From Parabacteroides goldsteinii (GTDB lineage Bacteria; Bacteroidota; Bacteroidia; Bacteroidales; Tannerellaceae): 49,132 bases of DNA. Where the stretch lies: assembly GCF_015550595.1 (NCBI RefSeq), contig NZ_JADNBB010000037.1:1-49132 (forward strand), read 5' to 3'. The translations under genes were made by a program, and so were the position numbers. The notes beneath the pieces were generated by a model. It was not told the DNA's origin and did not search any database. It saw only the letters and a program-made list of their open reading frames with translations. Shown piece after piece: positions 23,922 to 32,123 of the stretch; within the stretch, counting starts at the first letter, position 1, and each line of letters begins with the position of its first letter.

Positions 23922-25318
23922 TAGCCGAGATACAACCTTCTTTCTCATCCCACCTGTCCATGAGCCGGAAAATTGAATACCAGCTTTCCAAGGTCAAGGA
24001 AGGAAACGGAAAAGTGCTTTACACCTCCACTGGTGACGAACTGGCCGCCATGCCAGCCTACATGAAACTTATCTCCCAGTTGAATGACCGGGTGAAACTA
24101 CCTTATGCGGAATTTATTCTGAGCCTCTATCCGGGAGAAAGCCTTTCCGATGAACAGTGGCTTTCTCTTGCCGGGGAATATATCGAGAGGATGGGGTACG
24201 GAAAGTCCTGTTATGCCGTTGTCCTAAATACCGACAAGGCACACAGCCATGTGCATGTGCTGCTGACCACAATTGATGAAGAAGGCAAAAGCATTCCTTC
24301 CGGAAATAATTACAGCCGTTCCGAAAAGATCTCAAGGGAACTGGAGCAGAAGTACGGTCTGTTGCCTTTGGAAAGGGAAGGAGGCAAGAGAACCACGTTG
24401 GGAGAGGCGCAATACCGTAACTATTATTTCGATGCGGCCTTGAAGAAAGCCATGCGTAGTTATAATTACAAGGATAAGGTATCGGCTGTCCTGGAACAAT
24501 CCGATACATACCGGTCTTTGAATAAACCCTTGCAAGAAATAAAATTGGCCAATGAAGAATGGCGTGTCCTATTGGGGGATGAAAGCTATGACAACCTTTT
24601 CGCATTGCTGGAAAAAGGAGGTTTTTTCAACCCCTTGTTCAAGGATGAACTGTTACAACAGCTTGACCGCATCTACTCTTTTTCCGAAAGTACATCCGAT
24701 TTCCGAAGGAACCTGGAACAAGAAGGATTGTATATGCGTCTGGTCACCAAGAAGGACAAATCCTATTATGTCTATGGCATCAAGGATTCAGGCTTTTACC
24801 TGAAGGACGTTTCACTTCCTCAGAAATATCGTTTTGGTAATATTCGTTTTGATGGCCGGGGCATGAGCGCCGATGAACAGAAGCATTATCTCTATGACCA
24901 TGTGTTTAAGGCATTGAACGCTTCTTTAGGCTATGAGGATTTTAAGAAAAGGTTGGCGGAAGAATCGATCCGTGTGACGGAACATGTAAACAGCAAAGGC
25001 GCATACGGGATTTCCTTTTATATGGAAAACGTGGAAAATGCTCATGTCTTTAAAGGTGCGGATCTTTCCCGTAAGCTCACTTATCAGAATATCCAGAAGC
25101 ATTTCGATGGTGTGGCTGTCGGTCTCTCGCCACATATCGATAGGGTAGGGGAGTTCCGTGAGCGGGTGGATCGTGAGGCTTTCTATATGCAGGGTGGGGG
25201 AGTTATGGCCATTCCGGAACTTGACATTACCGGCAGCGGGAAGAAGTCGCAAGAGGATGATCTCATACCGTCCAAAAAGAAACGGAAACGCAAGAGTGGT
25301 CCCGATTTCTCATTATGA
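23918..25318 (+). CDS. relaxase (MobA/VirD2-type mobilisation nuclease)
   Basis: A 466-residue relaxase. The N-terminal 200 residues form the nuclease domain: SHLSMSRKIEYQLSKVKEGN at the start, a central RVKLPYAEFILSLYPGESLS strand, and the metal-binding motif KAHSHVHVLLTTID with three His residues (about 109-113). This is the MOBP-like arrangement of Bacteroidales elements. The remaining 260 residues carry two similar helical modules (SLGYEDFKKRLAEESIRVTE is one) of unknown role and a basic tail (KKKRKRKSGPDF). It nicks oriT and pilots the strand through the coupling protein. It is translationally coupled to the MobC-like gene. Confidence 0.9.
   Translation: MIAEIQPSFSSHLSMSRKIEYQLSKVKEGNGKVLYTSTGDELAAMPAYMKLISQLNDRVKLPYAEFILSLYPGESLSDEQWLSLAGEYIERMGYGKSCYAVVLNTDKAHSHVHVLLTTIDEEGKSIPSGNNYSRSEKISRELEQKYGLLPLEREGGKRTTLGEAQYRNYYFDAALKKAMRSYNYKDKVSAVLEQSDTYRSLNKPLQEIKLANEEWRVLLGDESYDNLFALLEKGGFFNPLFKDELLQQLDRIYSFSESTSDFRRNLEQEGLYMRLVTKKDKSYYVYGIKDSGFYLKDVSLPQKYRFGNIRFDGRGMSADEQKHYLYDHVFKALNASLGYEDFKKRLAEESIRVTEHVNSKGAYGISFYMENVENAHVFKGADLSRKLTYQNIQKHFDGVAVGLSPHIDRVGEFRERVDREAFYMQGGGVMAIPELDITGSGKKSQEDDLIPSKKKRKRKSGPDFSL
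24679..24692 (+). repeat. 14-base motif, copy 5
   Basis: TTTTTCCGAAAGTA inside the relaxase gene, read there as FSEST. Confidence 0.7.
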
Positions 25319-25345
25319 TGAATACTAACTTAATATATTTGCTTT

Positions 25346-26329
25346 ATGAATTATCAGACCGTTTTACAGAATTATCATCCCACTGAACAGGGGGATTTCA
25401 TGTTGAGATATGAGATAGGTGGCCGGGGATATGTCGTTTACTCACCGGAGAAGGATGCGTTGTCTTGTATTGAATTACATGGCTTTTCCGAGCTTACTCC
25501 TTGGCAATTGGCTTTTGTTCTTTCCTTGGATATGCAGCAGATGAAAGAACAGGACGAGCTTTCTCTCTTCGTATGTTGTAAGCGAGAAAAGCTCTTGTCT
25601 TATCTTTTCGATGTGGAGGAAAGCGAAACCGTCTTGAAGACAAAGCACGTGTCCGGTTGGCAGGGCTATCTGATGATGGATATCCATAAGCCGGACAGGG
25701 TACGGAACGTGTTCCAGTTCCATCCGGAAACGAAAGAAGCCCGTTTGGTCTTTGATAACCGTTTATGTGTCGCTTCCCTTCGTGAGAAAGAAAAAGGAAA
25801 GCTCATCCATCTCTGTTGGAGTCCTTCTGTCTTTGCTGCCATCGATAAGGGAGGAGAGCGTACCGCACCGGCTTATCTGTTGGCTTCTGATGCTGCCTTG
25901 TTGCATGGGTATGCCATGAAACAGATTGCGGAATGCTTTGCCGGTACACCGGTTGAAGAACGGGTTATCGGTATTCATGTAGGGGATAATGTCTATGAGG
26001 CCTTGTCTTTTGTGTGCTATTACGTCCGTAACGTGCAGGATGAATATTTGGTTATTCCTGAGCGGAAAGATGGGATGGTGATTCTTGAAACCCCGAAATG
26101 GAATCCGATACGCCAGGCTAACTTCGTGGCTTCACTGAACAAGATGGCGGTTGACCAGGCGAAGAAACGCTATCCGGAAATGGAGGTTCCGAATGAACGG
26201 CCATTCACGTGCCTCTCTTTTGCCCGGAAGTCTTTCGTCTATTTCCCGGATCTGAAGGTGTATCAGGAGGTGTTCTTGAAGATGTATTTGGGGTTGGTGA
26301 GGTTACAGGAGGTGCATTTGCTGGGGTAA
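25346..26329 (+). CDS. hypothetical protein downstream of the relaxase
   Basis: A 327-residue cytoplasmic protein that starts 27 bases after the relaxase stop. No named domain is recognised. It has a YEIGGRGYVVYSPEKDALSC beta-rich N terminus and a middle part with LLASDAALLHGYAMKQIAEC and RVIGIHVGDNVYEALSFV, whose alternating strands and helices suggest a Rossmann-like or TOPRIM-like fold. The C terminus is rich in aromatic residues. Position suggests a mobilisation or replication accessory. A decayed copy of its last 55 codons follows at 26618. Confidence 0.7.
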   Translation: MNYQTVLQNYHPTEQGDFMLRYEIGGRGYVVYSPEKDALSCIELHGFSELTPWQLAFVLSLDMQQMKEQDELSLFVCCKREKLLSYLFDVEESETVLKTKHVSGWQGYLMMDIHKPDRVRNVFQFHPETKEARLVFDNRLCVASLREKEKGKLIHLCWSPSVFAAIDKGGERTAPAYLLASDAALLHGYAMKQIAECFAGTPVEERVIGIHVGDNVYEALSFVCYYVRNVQDEYLVIPERKDGMVILETPKWNPIRQANFVASLNKMAVDQAKKRYPEMEVPNERPFTCLSFARKSFVYFPDLKVYQEVFLKMYLGLVRLQEVHLLG

Positions 26330-26373
26330 GGAACAATTGCAGTGCTGCTTATAAAATAGTGGCACTACTATTG

Positions 26374-26529
26374 TTAGAGTACTTCTATCATTCCTTTGGT
26401 TACGGCATCGGCCAGTAGTCTTTTTACAATCCTGCCACTGGGAGGATTGGTTATCCCAAGCGTTATCTCAACCCTGTTTGATAGAGGATGATAGTGCAGG
26501 TATTGGAGGATTTCATCTTCAATAGTCAT
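26374..26529 (-). CDS. 51-residue winged-helix protein or fragment
   Basis: An ATG-started frame encodes 51 residues beginning MTIEDEILQYLHYHPLSNRV and ending RLLADAVTKGMIEVL. This is the shape of a winged-helix domain: helix, helix, recognition helix and a K-G-x-I-E-V wing. The central part (ITLGITNPPSGRIVKRLLA) would be the recognition region. It may be the detached C-terminal wing of a larger regulator or helicase-like protein, since free-standing copies this short are uncommon. A decayed copy lies at 26884-26940. Confidence 0.45.
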   Translation of the reverse strand: MTIEDEILQYLHYHPLSNRVEITLGITNPPSGRIVKRLLADAVTKGMIEVL

Positions 26530-26543
26530 GTTATAATTCTTTT

Positions 26544-26596
26544 ATCGGGACAATTTTGCCTGATATTTATGCTTTTGTTTATTGTTCTGTCCCGAT
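26544..26596. repeat. 9-bp inverted repeat
   Basis: ATCGGGACA (26544-26552) and TGTCCCGAT (26588-26596) form a perfect dyad with a 35-base spacer, just upstream of the 51-residue frame and at the junction of the two duplication units. Confidence 0.5.
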
Positions 26597-26617
26597 AGAG
26601 ATTATTTTGGATGGACA

Positions 26618-26787
26618 AAGAAACGCTATCCAGAAATGGAGGTTCCGAATGAACGGCCATTCATGTGCCTTTCTTTTGCTGGAAGTCTTTCGTCTATTTC
26701 CCGAGTCTGAAGGTGTATCTGGAGATGTTTTTGAAGATGTATTGGGAATTGGTGAGGTTACAAGAGGCGCATTTGTTGGAATAAGGA
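26618..26787 (+). pseudogene. decayed second copy of the 3' end of the 327-residue gene
   Basis: The sequence opens in the same frame as the intact copy (KKRYPEMEVPNERPF followed by MCLSFA) but has lost one base where the original has TTTTGCCCGGAAG and this copy has TTTTGCTGGAAG. The frame then ends early. Only the last 55 or so codons are present, so it is a fragment and not a gene. Confidence 0.75.
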
Positions 26788-27098
26788 AAAGGGTGCATCT
26801 AATGCCCAATTTGAAAGGATCACCTGCTACAGATAACTGTAACAGGGATATTATCCTTAAAAAAGTGAGTTAGATACACCATTTTAAAGTGCTTCTGTTA
26901 TTTCTTTGTTTACGGTGTTGGGGAATAATCTTTTTATTACTCAGTTATAGGGAAAATAGGTCTGATATTTATGTTTGGATTATATACTTTGAGGATAAGT
27001 GAAGAAAGATATCTGAAGGTGGATTCTTTTATTTAGAGTTCCTTTTAGAATAAGATTTCGCCAAACAGAAATATATTTAGAATTGTTTCTCATAAACC

Positions 27099-27116
27099 TC
27101 AATGCTGCAACATTGA
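27099..27116 (-). terminator. weak hairpin after the recombinase-like gene
   Basis: TCAATG and CATTGA pair around a 6-base loop, 25 bases past the stop of the leftward polysaccharide-side genes. The following GGTTTATG has only a short T-run, so the call is weak. Confidence 0.3.
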
Positions 27117-27140
27117 AGTCCAATCTGTAAGCTTGATATC

Positions 27141-27788
27141 TTATACATTTATTCTTATTTCCAACTTTTCATATAGCACAACTGCCTTTATCAGAGGCAG
27201 ATTCTCCTTGCAGAACCATGGAAAATCGATACATCTGAAATCGACATGGCTCTCCTCCAGCAGATTGAGAAAACGGATGTCGTCTATCATCCCTTTTAAG
27301 GAAACGAACAGGAGAGGTATCTTTTTTCTTTGGCAAAAAAATAGCGCCTTCTGTAGTTCCGCATATGCGATGGCTTGTTCATCCTTGCTAGTGGAATCAT
27401 TTCTCTTGTCAAAAAAAGACAACTGGACTTTTAATGAATTATGTTGTTGGAGGTATTCCGCCAGCTGTTGCTGTGCTTCAGGAGAGCTGGCATCTCCATA
27501 CAGTATTATATCACTATATTGCTTCATATCGGGTATTTGTTCCGGTTGTACGCTCCTTTTTTCCAAAGGCACCCCTGCATATTCTTTCAATAGATGCTGC
27601 TTCGTGATCTTTCGGGGTTTCTCAACGGAGTAGAATGCATATCTGAATATAAACTGAGTCCCTTTCTTCTGTACGGATTCCTGTTCCAGGAAAAAAGAAT
27701 TCAGGCGTATCTTGTTTTCTTGAAGGATATGTTTGGGAATATCTTCCTGATAGATATCGGTCATGTATTGAAGGATGGTCTTTTTCAT
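27141..27788 (-). CDS. serine-recombinase-like protein without the catalytic signature
   Basis: The start is taken at ATG 27786-27788, giving 215 residues; a TTG at 27800 is possible. The N-terminal 90 residues are unfamiliar. From about residue 95 the sequence follows the resolvase/invertase N-terminal domain: YAELQKALFFCQRKKIPLLF in place of RxELxxALxxCRxxxATLVI, then LEESHVDFRCIDFPW in place of LMESGVDFVAVDMPH. The expected active-site sequences are missing. YxRVST is replaced by LYGDASS and the LDRLxR block by SLKGMIDD. It may have become a DNA-binding or regulatory protein. Confidence 0.6.
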   Translation of the reverse strand: MKKTILQYMTDIYQEDIPKHILQENKIRLNSFFLEQESVQKKGTQFIFRYAFYSVEKPRKITKQHLLKEYAGVPLEKRSVQPEQIPDMKQYSDIILYGDASSPEAQQQLAEYLQQHNSLKVQLSFFDKRNDSTSKDEQAIAYAELQKALFFCQRKKIPLLFVSLKGMIDDIRFLNLLEESHVDFRCIDFPWFCKENLPLIKAVVLYEKLEIRINV

Positions 27789-27796
27789 TAGAAAAA

Positions 27797-28030
27797 TCAA
27801 TGAAAAGGTTCATTACCAGTATTTATAATAAGTTTTTCCAACCCATTAATTTTTGCGTAATGCTGTTTCTGCGGTTTAGAATCTGAAAACGAAGCTACTT
27901 TCGCAAGATCCTGTGTCCGGTATATATACTTACTTACATATGGATAGTGATATTTTATCATTTTACCGGCAAATACATTCCGAATGTTTTCCACATTGAG
28001 TACAATCTTGATCTTGTTGATAATAATCAA
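27797..28030 (-). CDS. small hypothetical protein at the end of the polysaccharide locus
   Basis: A 77-codon frame whose only upstream start is TTG (28030); an internal ATG at 27961 would give 53 residues. The sequence includes KMIKYHYPYVSKYIYRTQDL and KPQKQHYAKINGLEKLIINT, protein-like and basic. It ends next to the start of the recombinase-like gene and begins shortly after the small frame following manC, so the three may be co-transcribed. It may be the truncated remnant of a longer gene. No family is recognised. Confidence 0.4.
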   Translation of the reverse strand: MIIINKIKIVLNVENIRNVFAGKMIKYHYPYVSKYIYRTQDLAKVASFSDSKPQKQHYAKINGLEKLIINTGNEPFH

Positions 28031-28042
28031 TGCTATAGATTA

Positions 28043-28150
28043 TCATTTCTTTTTCAATATGGATATCAGGTTGCCTAATTGAGGTTCGATAACTTTCTTG
28101 TAAACCAACTTCATTCTTTTGTCAGAGGTTTTAACGAAGGATTTTACCAT
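28043..28150 (-). CDS. 35-residue basic peptide coupled to manC
   Basis: ATGGTAA at 28144-28150 joins the manC stop to a start codon. The frame encodes 35 residues, MVKSFVKTSDKRMKLVYKKV and then IEPQLGNLISILKKK. It is strongly basic and has an amphipathic pattern. The overlap suggests translational coupling. The frame ends with TGA and then TAA. It is short enough to be chance, but the composition and coupling make it worth listing. Confidence 0.35.
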   Translation of the reverse strand: MVKSFVKTSDKRMKLVYKKVIEPQLGNLISILKKK

Positions 28151-29484
28151 TTATAGTCAAATTGTTCAATGTCTTCTTCTGCAAGTAGATTTCCGGACTG
28201 CACCTCGATGAACGTCAATTCAGAGATAGCCCTGACTGCATGTTTAACACCTTTCTTGATTGTAATCGTATCGCCTCTGCTGATAACCGACCTGATATCA
28301 TCGAGTACCAGTTCTCCCTCGCCGTCGATAAACGTCCAGACTTCATCGCGATGGCGGTGTACCTGATAGCTGATACTCTTACCGGATTTGATTTTCAGTT
28401 GCTTGGTAAGTGATTTGTAACCGTCGGAAAACTCGGCGGTATCGACAACTTTGTATTCACCCCAGCGACGTTCTTCGAACATTGGCCGATGTTGTAGGCA
28501 GTCAGCGTAAGTTTTGATGTTCTCGCTTTTATCTTTGTCCGAAATTAGGATTCCATCATTTGATGCTGCGATAACTAGATTCCGTGTGCCAATGCACATG
28601 ATTGGCAGTCCAAGTTCGTTGATGACGTGGGTATTTTCGGATTCTTCATCCATGACAACATTGCCCATGGTGTGTTCCGATAGTTCATCAGTCAACGTAT
28701 TCCATGTACCAAGGTCTTTCCACTCTCCGGCAAAAGGTACGACGGCTACCGACTGCGCTTTTTCAGCGACTTCGTAGTCAAAACTGATTTTCGGAAATTC
28801 CCCATAGCGAGAACGAATTTCTGAAAAAGTGTCGGTTTTGATGTGTCGGGTTACAATATCTGTCATATACCCCAACCGAAAAGCGAATACGCCTCCGTTC
28901 CAGAAAGCACCCTCTGAAATAAGTTTCTCGGCAGTTATCATATCTGGCTTTTCCGTAAAGCGTGATACTTGAAATATTCCTTTGTTCTGTACATCATTGA
29001 CTGGCACTACATATCCGTATTTTGCTGACGGATATGTGGGGTTAATTCCCATCAATACTAGTTCGGCTACATTGTTTTTCACTGCATCCGCTATCCTGCG
29101 AATCGTTTCAAAATAACCTGTTTCGGTATAAGGGTCGCAAGGCATGACGATTATAATCTCATCGGTGGAACATTTTCGTTTGTAGGCCAAATACGAGCTT
29201 GCGAGAGCGATAGCCGGGAATGTATCGCGACGCTCCGGTTCCGTAACTACAGGAATCTCTTCTCCAAGCTGGTTGATGATGATATCCCGTTGTGACTGGC
29301 TTGTTGCCACAGTAATCGAATCACAGATGCCGGTTTCTCGTAATTGCCGTACCACCCGCTGCACCATCGACTCTTTCGAGCCATCGGGCGCAGTCAACAG
29401 TTTGATAAATTGTTTTGACCGTGTATTATTGGAAAGCGGCCATAGGCGTTTACCAGAACCGCCGGATAACAGTATGATTTGCAT
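28144..29484 (-). CDS. manC: mannose-1-phosphate guanylyltransferase / mannose-6-phosphate isomerase (ManC type)
   Basis: A 446-residue bifunctional-type enzyme that makes GDP-mannose for polysaccharide synthesis. The N terminus has the nucleotidyltransferase signature IILLSGGSGKRLWPLSNNTR with SKQF after it, and a VTEPERRDTFPAIALA segment. The last 110 residues form a cupin domain (SYQVHRHRDEVWTFIDGEGE, with His and Glu metal ligands), as in type II phosphomannose isomerases. Length is slightly below the usual 465-480. No gmd or fcl genes are in the window, so mannose itself is the probable product sugar. It is the last sugar gene of the locus, 5 bases from the preceding glycosyltransferase. 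Confidence 0.93.
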   Translation of the reverse strand: MQIILLSGGSGKRLWPLSNNTRSKQFIKLLTAPDGSKESMVQRVVRQLRETGICDSITVATSQSQRDIIINQLGEEIPVVTEPERRDTFPAIALASSYLAYKRKCSTDEIIIVMPCDPYTETGYFETIRRIADAVKNNVAELVLMGINPTYPSAKYGYVVPVNDVQNKGIFQVSRFTEKPDMITAEKLISEGAFWNGGVFAFRLGYMTDIVTRHIKTDTFSEIRSRYGEFPKISFDYEVAEKAQSVAVVPFAGEWKDLGTWNTLTDELSEHTMGNVVMDEESENTHVINELGLPIMCIGTRNLVIAASNDGILISDKDKSENIKTYADCLQHRPMFEERRWGEYKVVDTAEFSDGYKSLTKQLKIKSGKSISYQVHRHRDEVWTFIDGEGELVLDDIRSVISRGDTITIKKGVKHAVRAISELTFIEVQSGNLLAEEDIEQFDYKW

Positions 29485-29489
29485 AGATG

Positions 29490-30626
29490 TTATTTAATTC
29501 GATTTTTAATTTGCCGATAGTATTCTTCAAGCATCAATTTCCAAAATTTATTGCGTTCGTAACGTGATGTAATCATTGCCCTTGCATTCTTTGCCATTCT
29601 TTTTACCTCATTAGGATTATCCAAAAAATATTTCATGGCTTTATACAATGCGTGTTCGTCTTGTGGTGGAACAATTATTCCATTTTTGTTTTGAACAATT
29701 ATTTCATTACAACCATTGATATCTGTAACGATTTGTGGTAATTCCAAGGCCCCAGCTTGCATGACAACATTAGGGAAACCTTCACGATAGGAGGGAAAAA
29801 CAAAAGCCTCACACCCCATTAGATAGGGACGAACATCTTGTTGAAAGCCGACAAACTCAATGTGAGAATTTGTGCTAATCTCTTGTTTTACCCAATCATC
29901 AACCGGATAAAGGTTTTCTTCCATAAAGCCGATTAAACGTAATCCTATGTTAGGATAATCTTTCTGTAATCGAATAAAAGAAGCTACTAATTCATTGATT
30001 CCTTTCTCATAAAATATACGACCTACAAAACCAAACGTGAAATCGAAAGTTGAAATCTTAATATCTTGTGTAGCATTTCGCGAATAGAATGCCGTATCAA
30101 TTCCATTTGAACCACCATTACCGATAACAAGCATTTTTTTAGGATTGCCGATCCCCATTGAACAAATAATATCACACATCTTTTGTGAATTGGGATATAC
30201 ATTTGTGGCACAAGCGTAAGTTAACCGTTCCGTAAAACGAAGAATTTGTTTTTTTATGCCCGTAGCCGTCGTCAATGGGAAGCCTGTTACCGTGTGCATA
30301 CGGATCGGCACACGTGCTATCCATGCTGCTAACATACCCAAAAGACCAGCTTTGGGGGTGTGCGAGTGAACAATAGTCGGCTTCTCTTTGATAAAAAGTT
30401 TTACCAATTGGAAAAGAGTTATTAAATCGAAAATCGGATTTATGGCTCTTGACATTTTTACCGGAATACAACGTGCCTGTTGCTTCTGTAATTCCTCCCA
30501 ACCTTCTCCTTTAGGGGCAACGGCAATGACATCGAAATATGCGGAAAAATAATTCAATTGACCTTGAAGTTGCCGGACTTGAAAATAAGCTGAATTTGTT
30601 ATTTTGAATAATTTCTTTTTTTTCAT
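29490..30626 (-). CDS. GT4-family glycosyltransferase
   Basis: A 378-residue GT-B fold glycosyltransferase. The N-terminal domain contains PTIVHSHTPKAGLLGMLAAW and a GFPLTTATG loop, as in CapM/EpsD-type enzymes. The C-terminal domain has FTFGFVGRIFYEKGINELV (the donor-domain start) and the acidic nucleotide-sugar motif VFPSYREGFPNVVMQAGALE. It acts on the undecaprenyl-linked repeat unit at the cytoplasmic face. It overlaps the acyltransferase gene by four bases. Donor and acceptor cannot be told from sequence; nearby ManC makes GDP-mannose one candidate donor. Confidence 0.88.
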   Translation of the reverse strand: MKKKKLFKITNSAYFQVRQLQGQLNYFSAYFDVIAVAPKGEGWEELQKQQARCIPVKMSRAINPIFDLITLFQLVKLFIKEKPTIVHSHTPKAGLLGMLAAWIARVPIRMHTVTGFPLTTATGIKKQILRFTERLTYACATNVYPNSQKMCDIICSMGIGNPKKMLVIGNGGSNGIDTAFYSRNATQDIKISTFDFTFGFVGRIFYEKGINELVASFIRLQKDYPNIGLRLIGFMEENLYPVDDWVKQEISTNSHIEFVGFQQDVRPYLMGCEAFVFPSYREGFPNVVMQAGALELPQIVTDINGCNEIIVQNKNGIIVPPQDEHALYKAMKYFLDNPNEVKRMAKNARAMITSRYERNKFWKLMLEEYYRQIKNRIK

Positions 30627-31201
30627 TGAAAAGATTTTATTTTTTTTGCAGGAACTCCCCCATAAATAGAGAATGAGTCAACACTTTTATTAACCAAACT
30701 ATTTGCGCCTATTATACATCTTGTATCAATGTGAACTCCACATAAAATCCTCACTCCACAACCAATCCATACATCATCATGGATAACTACCGTTTTTTTT
30801 AGGATTTCATTATATTTAATAGGTAAATTAAAATCAGAATAAGTGTGAGTACTTGTTAGTATTGAACTTGAATGGGCAATAGACACATTATTTCCGATCA
30901 TCAATCCTCCGCTACATTCAAAATAACACATCGGATGAATACTGATATTATCTCCCAGTTCTAGTTTCTCTATGTTAGATATATATACATTTTCTTTAAT
31001 TACAACATTATCACCGCATTTTTTTGCTAGATTTTTCACCAATATGTATCTAATCACAATACCAACTTTTCCTCCAATACCTCTTAAACTTACAAATAAA
31101 AAATTATTAAGTTTCCTAGGAAGATATGAATCTACTATAACGAATACCTTAATTAATGGTTTAATCCGTTTAAATAAAGTTCTACCGCTTAGATCCGACA
31201 T
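30623..31201 (-). CDS. hexapeptide-repeat acyltransferase (WcaF/serine-acetyltransferase-like)
   Basis: A 192-residue left-handed beta-helix acyltransferase that probably O-acetylates a sugar of the repeat unit. Hexapeptide repeats run from about residue 70 (ISNIEKLELGDNISIHPMCY) to the end (DDVWIGCGVRILCGVHIDTR and IIGANSLVNKSV). The catalytic His is probably in TSTHTYSDF. The first 40 residues are basic and amphipathic and may contact the membrane. The start codon overlaps the previous glycosyltransferase gene by 20 bases. Confidence 0.85.
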   Translation of the reverse strand: MSDLSGRTLFKRIKPLIKVFVIVDSYLPRKLNNFLFVSLRGIGGKVGIVIRYILVKNLAKKCGDNVVIKENVYISNIEKLELGDNISIHPMCYFECSGGLMIGNNVSIAHSSSILTSTHTYSDFNLPIKYNEILKKTVVIHDDVWIGCGVRILCGVHIDTRCIIGANSLVNKSVDSFSIYGGVPAKKIKSFQ

Positions 31202-32096
31202 GTCTAATATCTATATAATTGTTTTTTTTATCTTTCATATGAAACAAATAGCCAATAGGCATAAAAATAATATAACTAGAAATTCCTATTTGTTTTATTT
31301 TATTTTTCATTTTCAATTTAGAGCAAGGAGCAAAACGCCAGTAATTTATATGAGCTTTTATTTTTTTTAAATATGGAATATCTAGTGATGCCATTTCTGA
31401 ATAAATTCTCATGGCATAATTAGGTGAATTCATTCTGTTTTTGATTGATGAAACAGATAAACCGTCTGATAAATACTCTGCGATGTATATTTTTTCATTA
31501 AAAAATAACATAAGGTAATTTTTTCCAATACGGTTTAGAACCAAACTTTCTGCACAAAATTTTTCTCCGGGTATATCGTCAAATAAATAATTTCTCAGGA
31601 CTGATGTTTTAAAAACAAACGCAACATCCCCTTTTATATTTTTTATAATCCAATAGTTAATCCAAGAATCTTTTAAAATTTTCCATGTAACCTCTTTCCC
31701 TATACGAGAACCATCTGGAAAGCATTTCATACCACAAACTCCAGCAAATTTATCATTATTCTTTATATATTGATAATGAAAAACTATTCGTTCTATAGAG
31801 TCTTTTGTTAAATAGTCATCACTATCTACAATATAAAATAATTCTCCTTTTGCATGTAATACGCCATTGTTGATTGCTCTATGTTTTCCACCATTCTCTT
31901 GTTTGATGAAACGAATTAATATACGATCTTCATTTTGATAAGATTTTATAATTTCATCAATATCATCAGTGCTCCCATCGTCAACAATAATCCATTCAAA
32001 ATTTTTATAGGTTTGAGACAACAAACTCTGATATAGATTTCCAATTAAATTCTTCCTATTATATACCGGTGTAAATACAGTAACTAAATCTTTCAT
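31182..32096 (-). CDS. GT2-family glycosyltransferase
   Basis: A 304-residue GT-A enzyme. It opens with VTVFTPVYNRKNLIGNLYQS and has the nucleotide-binding WIIVDDGSTDDIDEII segment and the metal-binding FYIVDSDDYLTKDSI motif (DxD). The region around residue 180 (CAESLVLNRIG) resembles the acceptor-side ED-type motif. This gene is one of the most A+T-rich in the window, unlike the export genes upstream. It starts 27 bases after the polymerase gene and overlaps the next gene by 20 bases. Confidence 0.88.
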   Translation of the reverse strand: MKDLVTVFTPVYNRKNLIGNLYQSLLSQTYKNFEWIIVDDGSTDDIDEIIKSYQNEDRILIRFIKQENGGKHRAINNGVLHAKGELFYIVDSDDYLTKDSIERIVFHYQYIKNNDKFAGVCGMKCFPDGSRIGKEVTWKILKDSWINYWIIKNIKGDVAFVFKTSVLRNYLFDDIPGEKFCAESLVLNRIGKNYLMLFFNEKIYIAEYLSDGLSVSSIKNRMNSPNYAMRIYSEMASLDIPYLKKIKAHINYWRFAPCSKLKMKNKIKQIGISSYIIFMPIGYLFHMKDKKNNYIDIRHVGSKR

Positions 32097-32123
32097 AAAA
32101 ATCTTTTTCTATTGTTTTGTATT

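Larger units (their letters stand above)
26162..26940. repeat. diverged tandem duplication after the 327-residue gene
   Basis: The last 170 bases of the gene (26162-26332) recur at 26618-26787, with the shared AACGCTATCC block 456 bases apart. A second matching pair follows: 26371-26430 and 26881-26940 agree at about 42 of 60 positions by hand. The unit therefore comprised the gene's 3' end plus a reversed winged-helix fragment. Unit 2 has an extra 55 bases. The rest of 26330-27140 holds no other gene that I can see. Confidence 0.8.

Noticed and set aside
24926-25252. Minus-strand open frames within the relaxase gene
   Set aside because: These are shadows of the coding frame; the relaxase has clear motifs and good continuity.
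26556-26873. A 105-codon plus-strand open frame
   Set aside because: It crosses the decayed duplicate copy in a frame unrelated to the intact gene, so its length is a by-product of that sequence.
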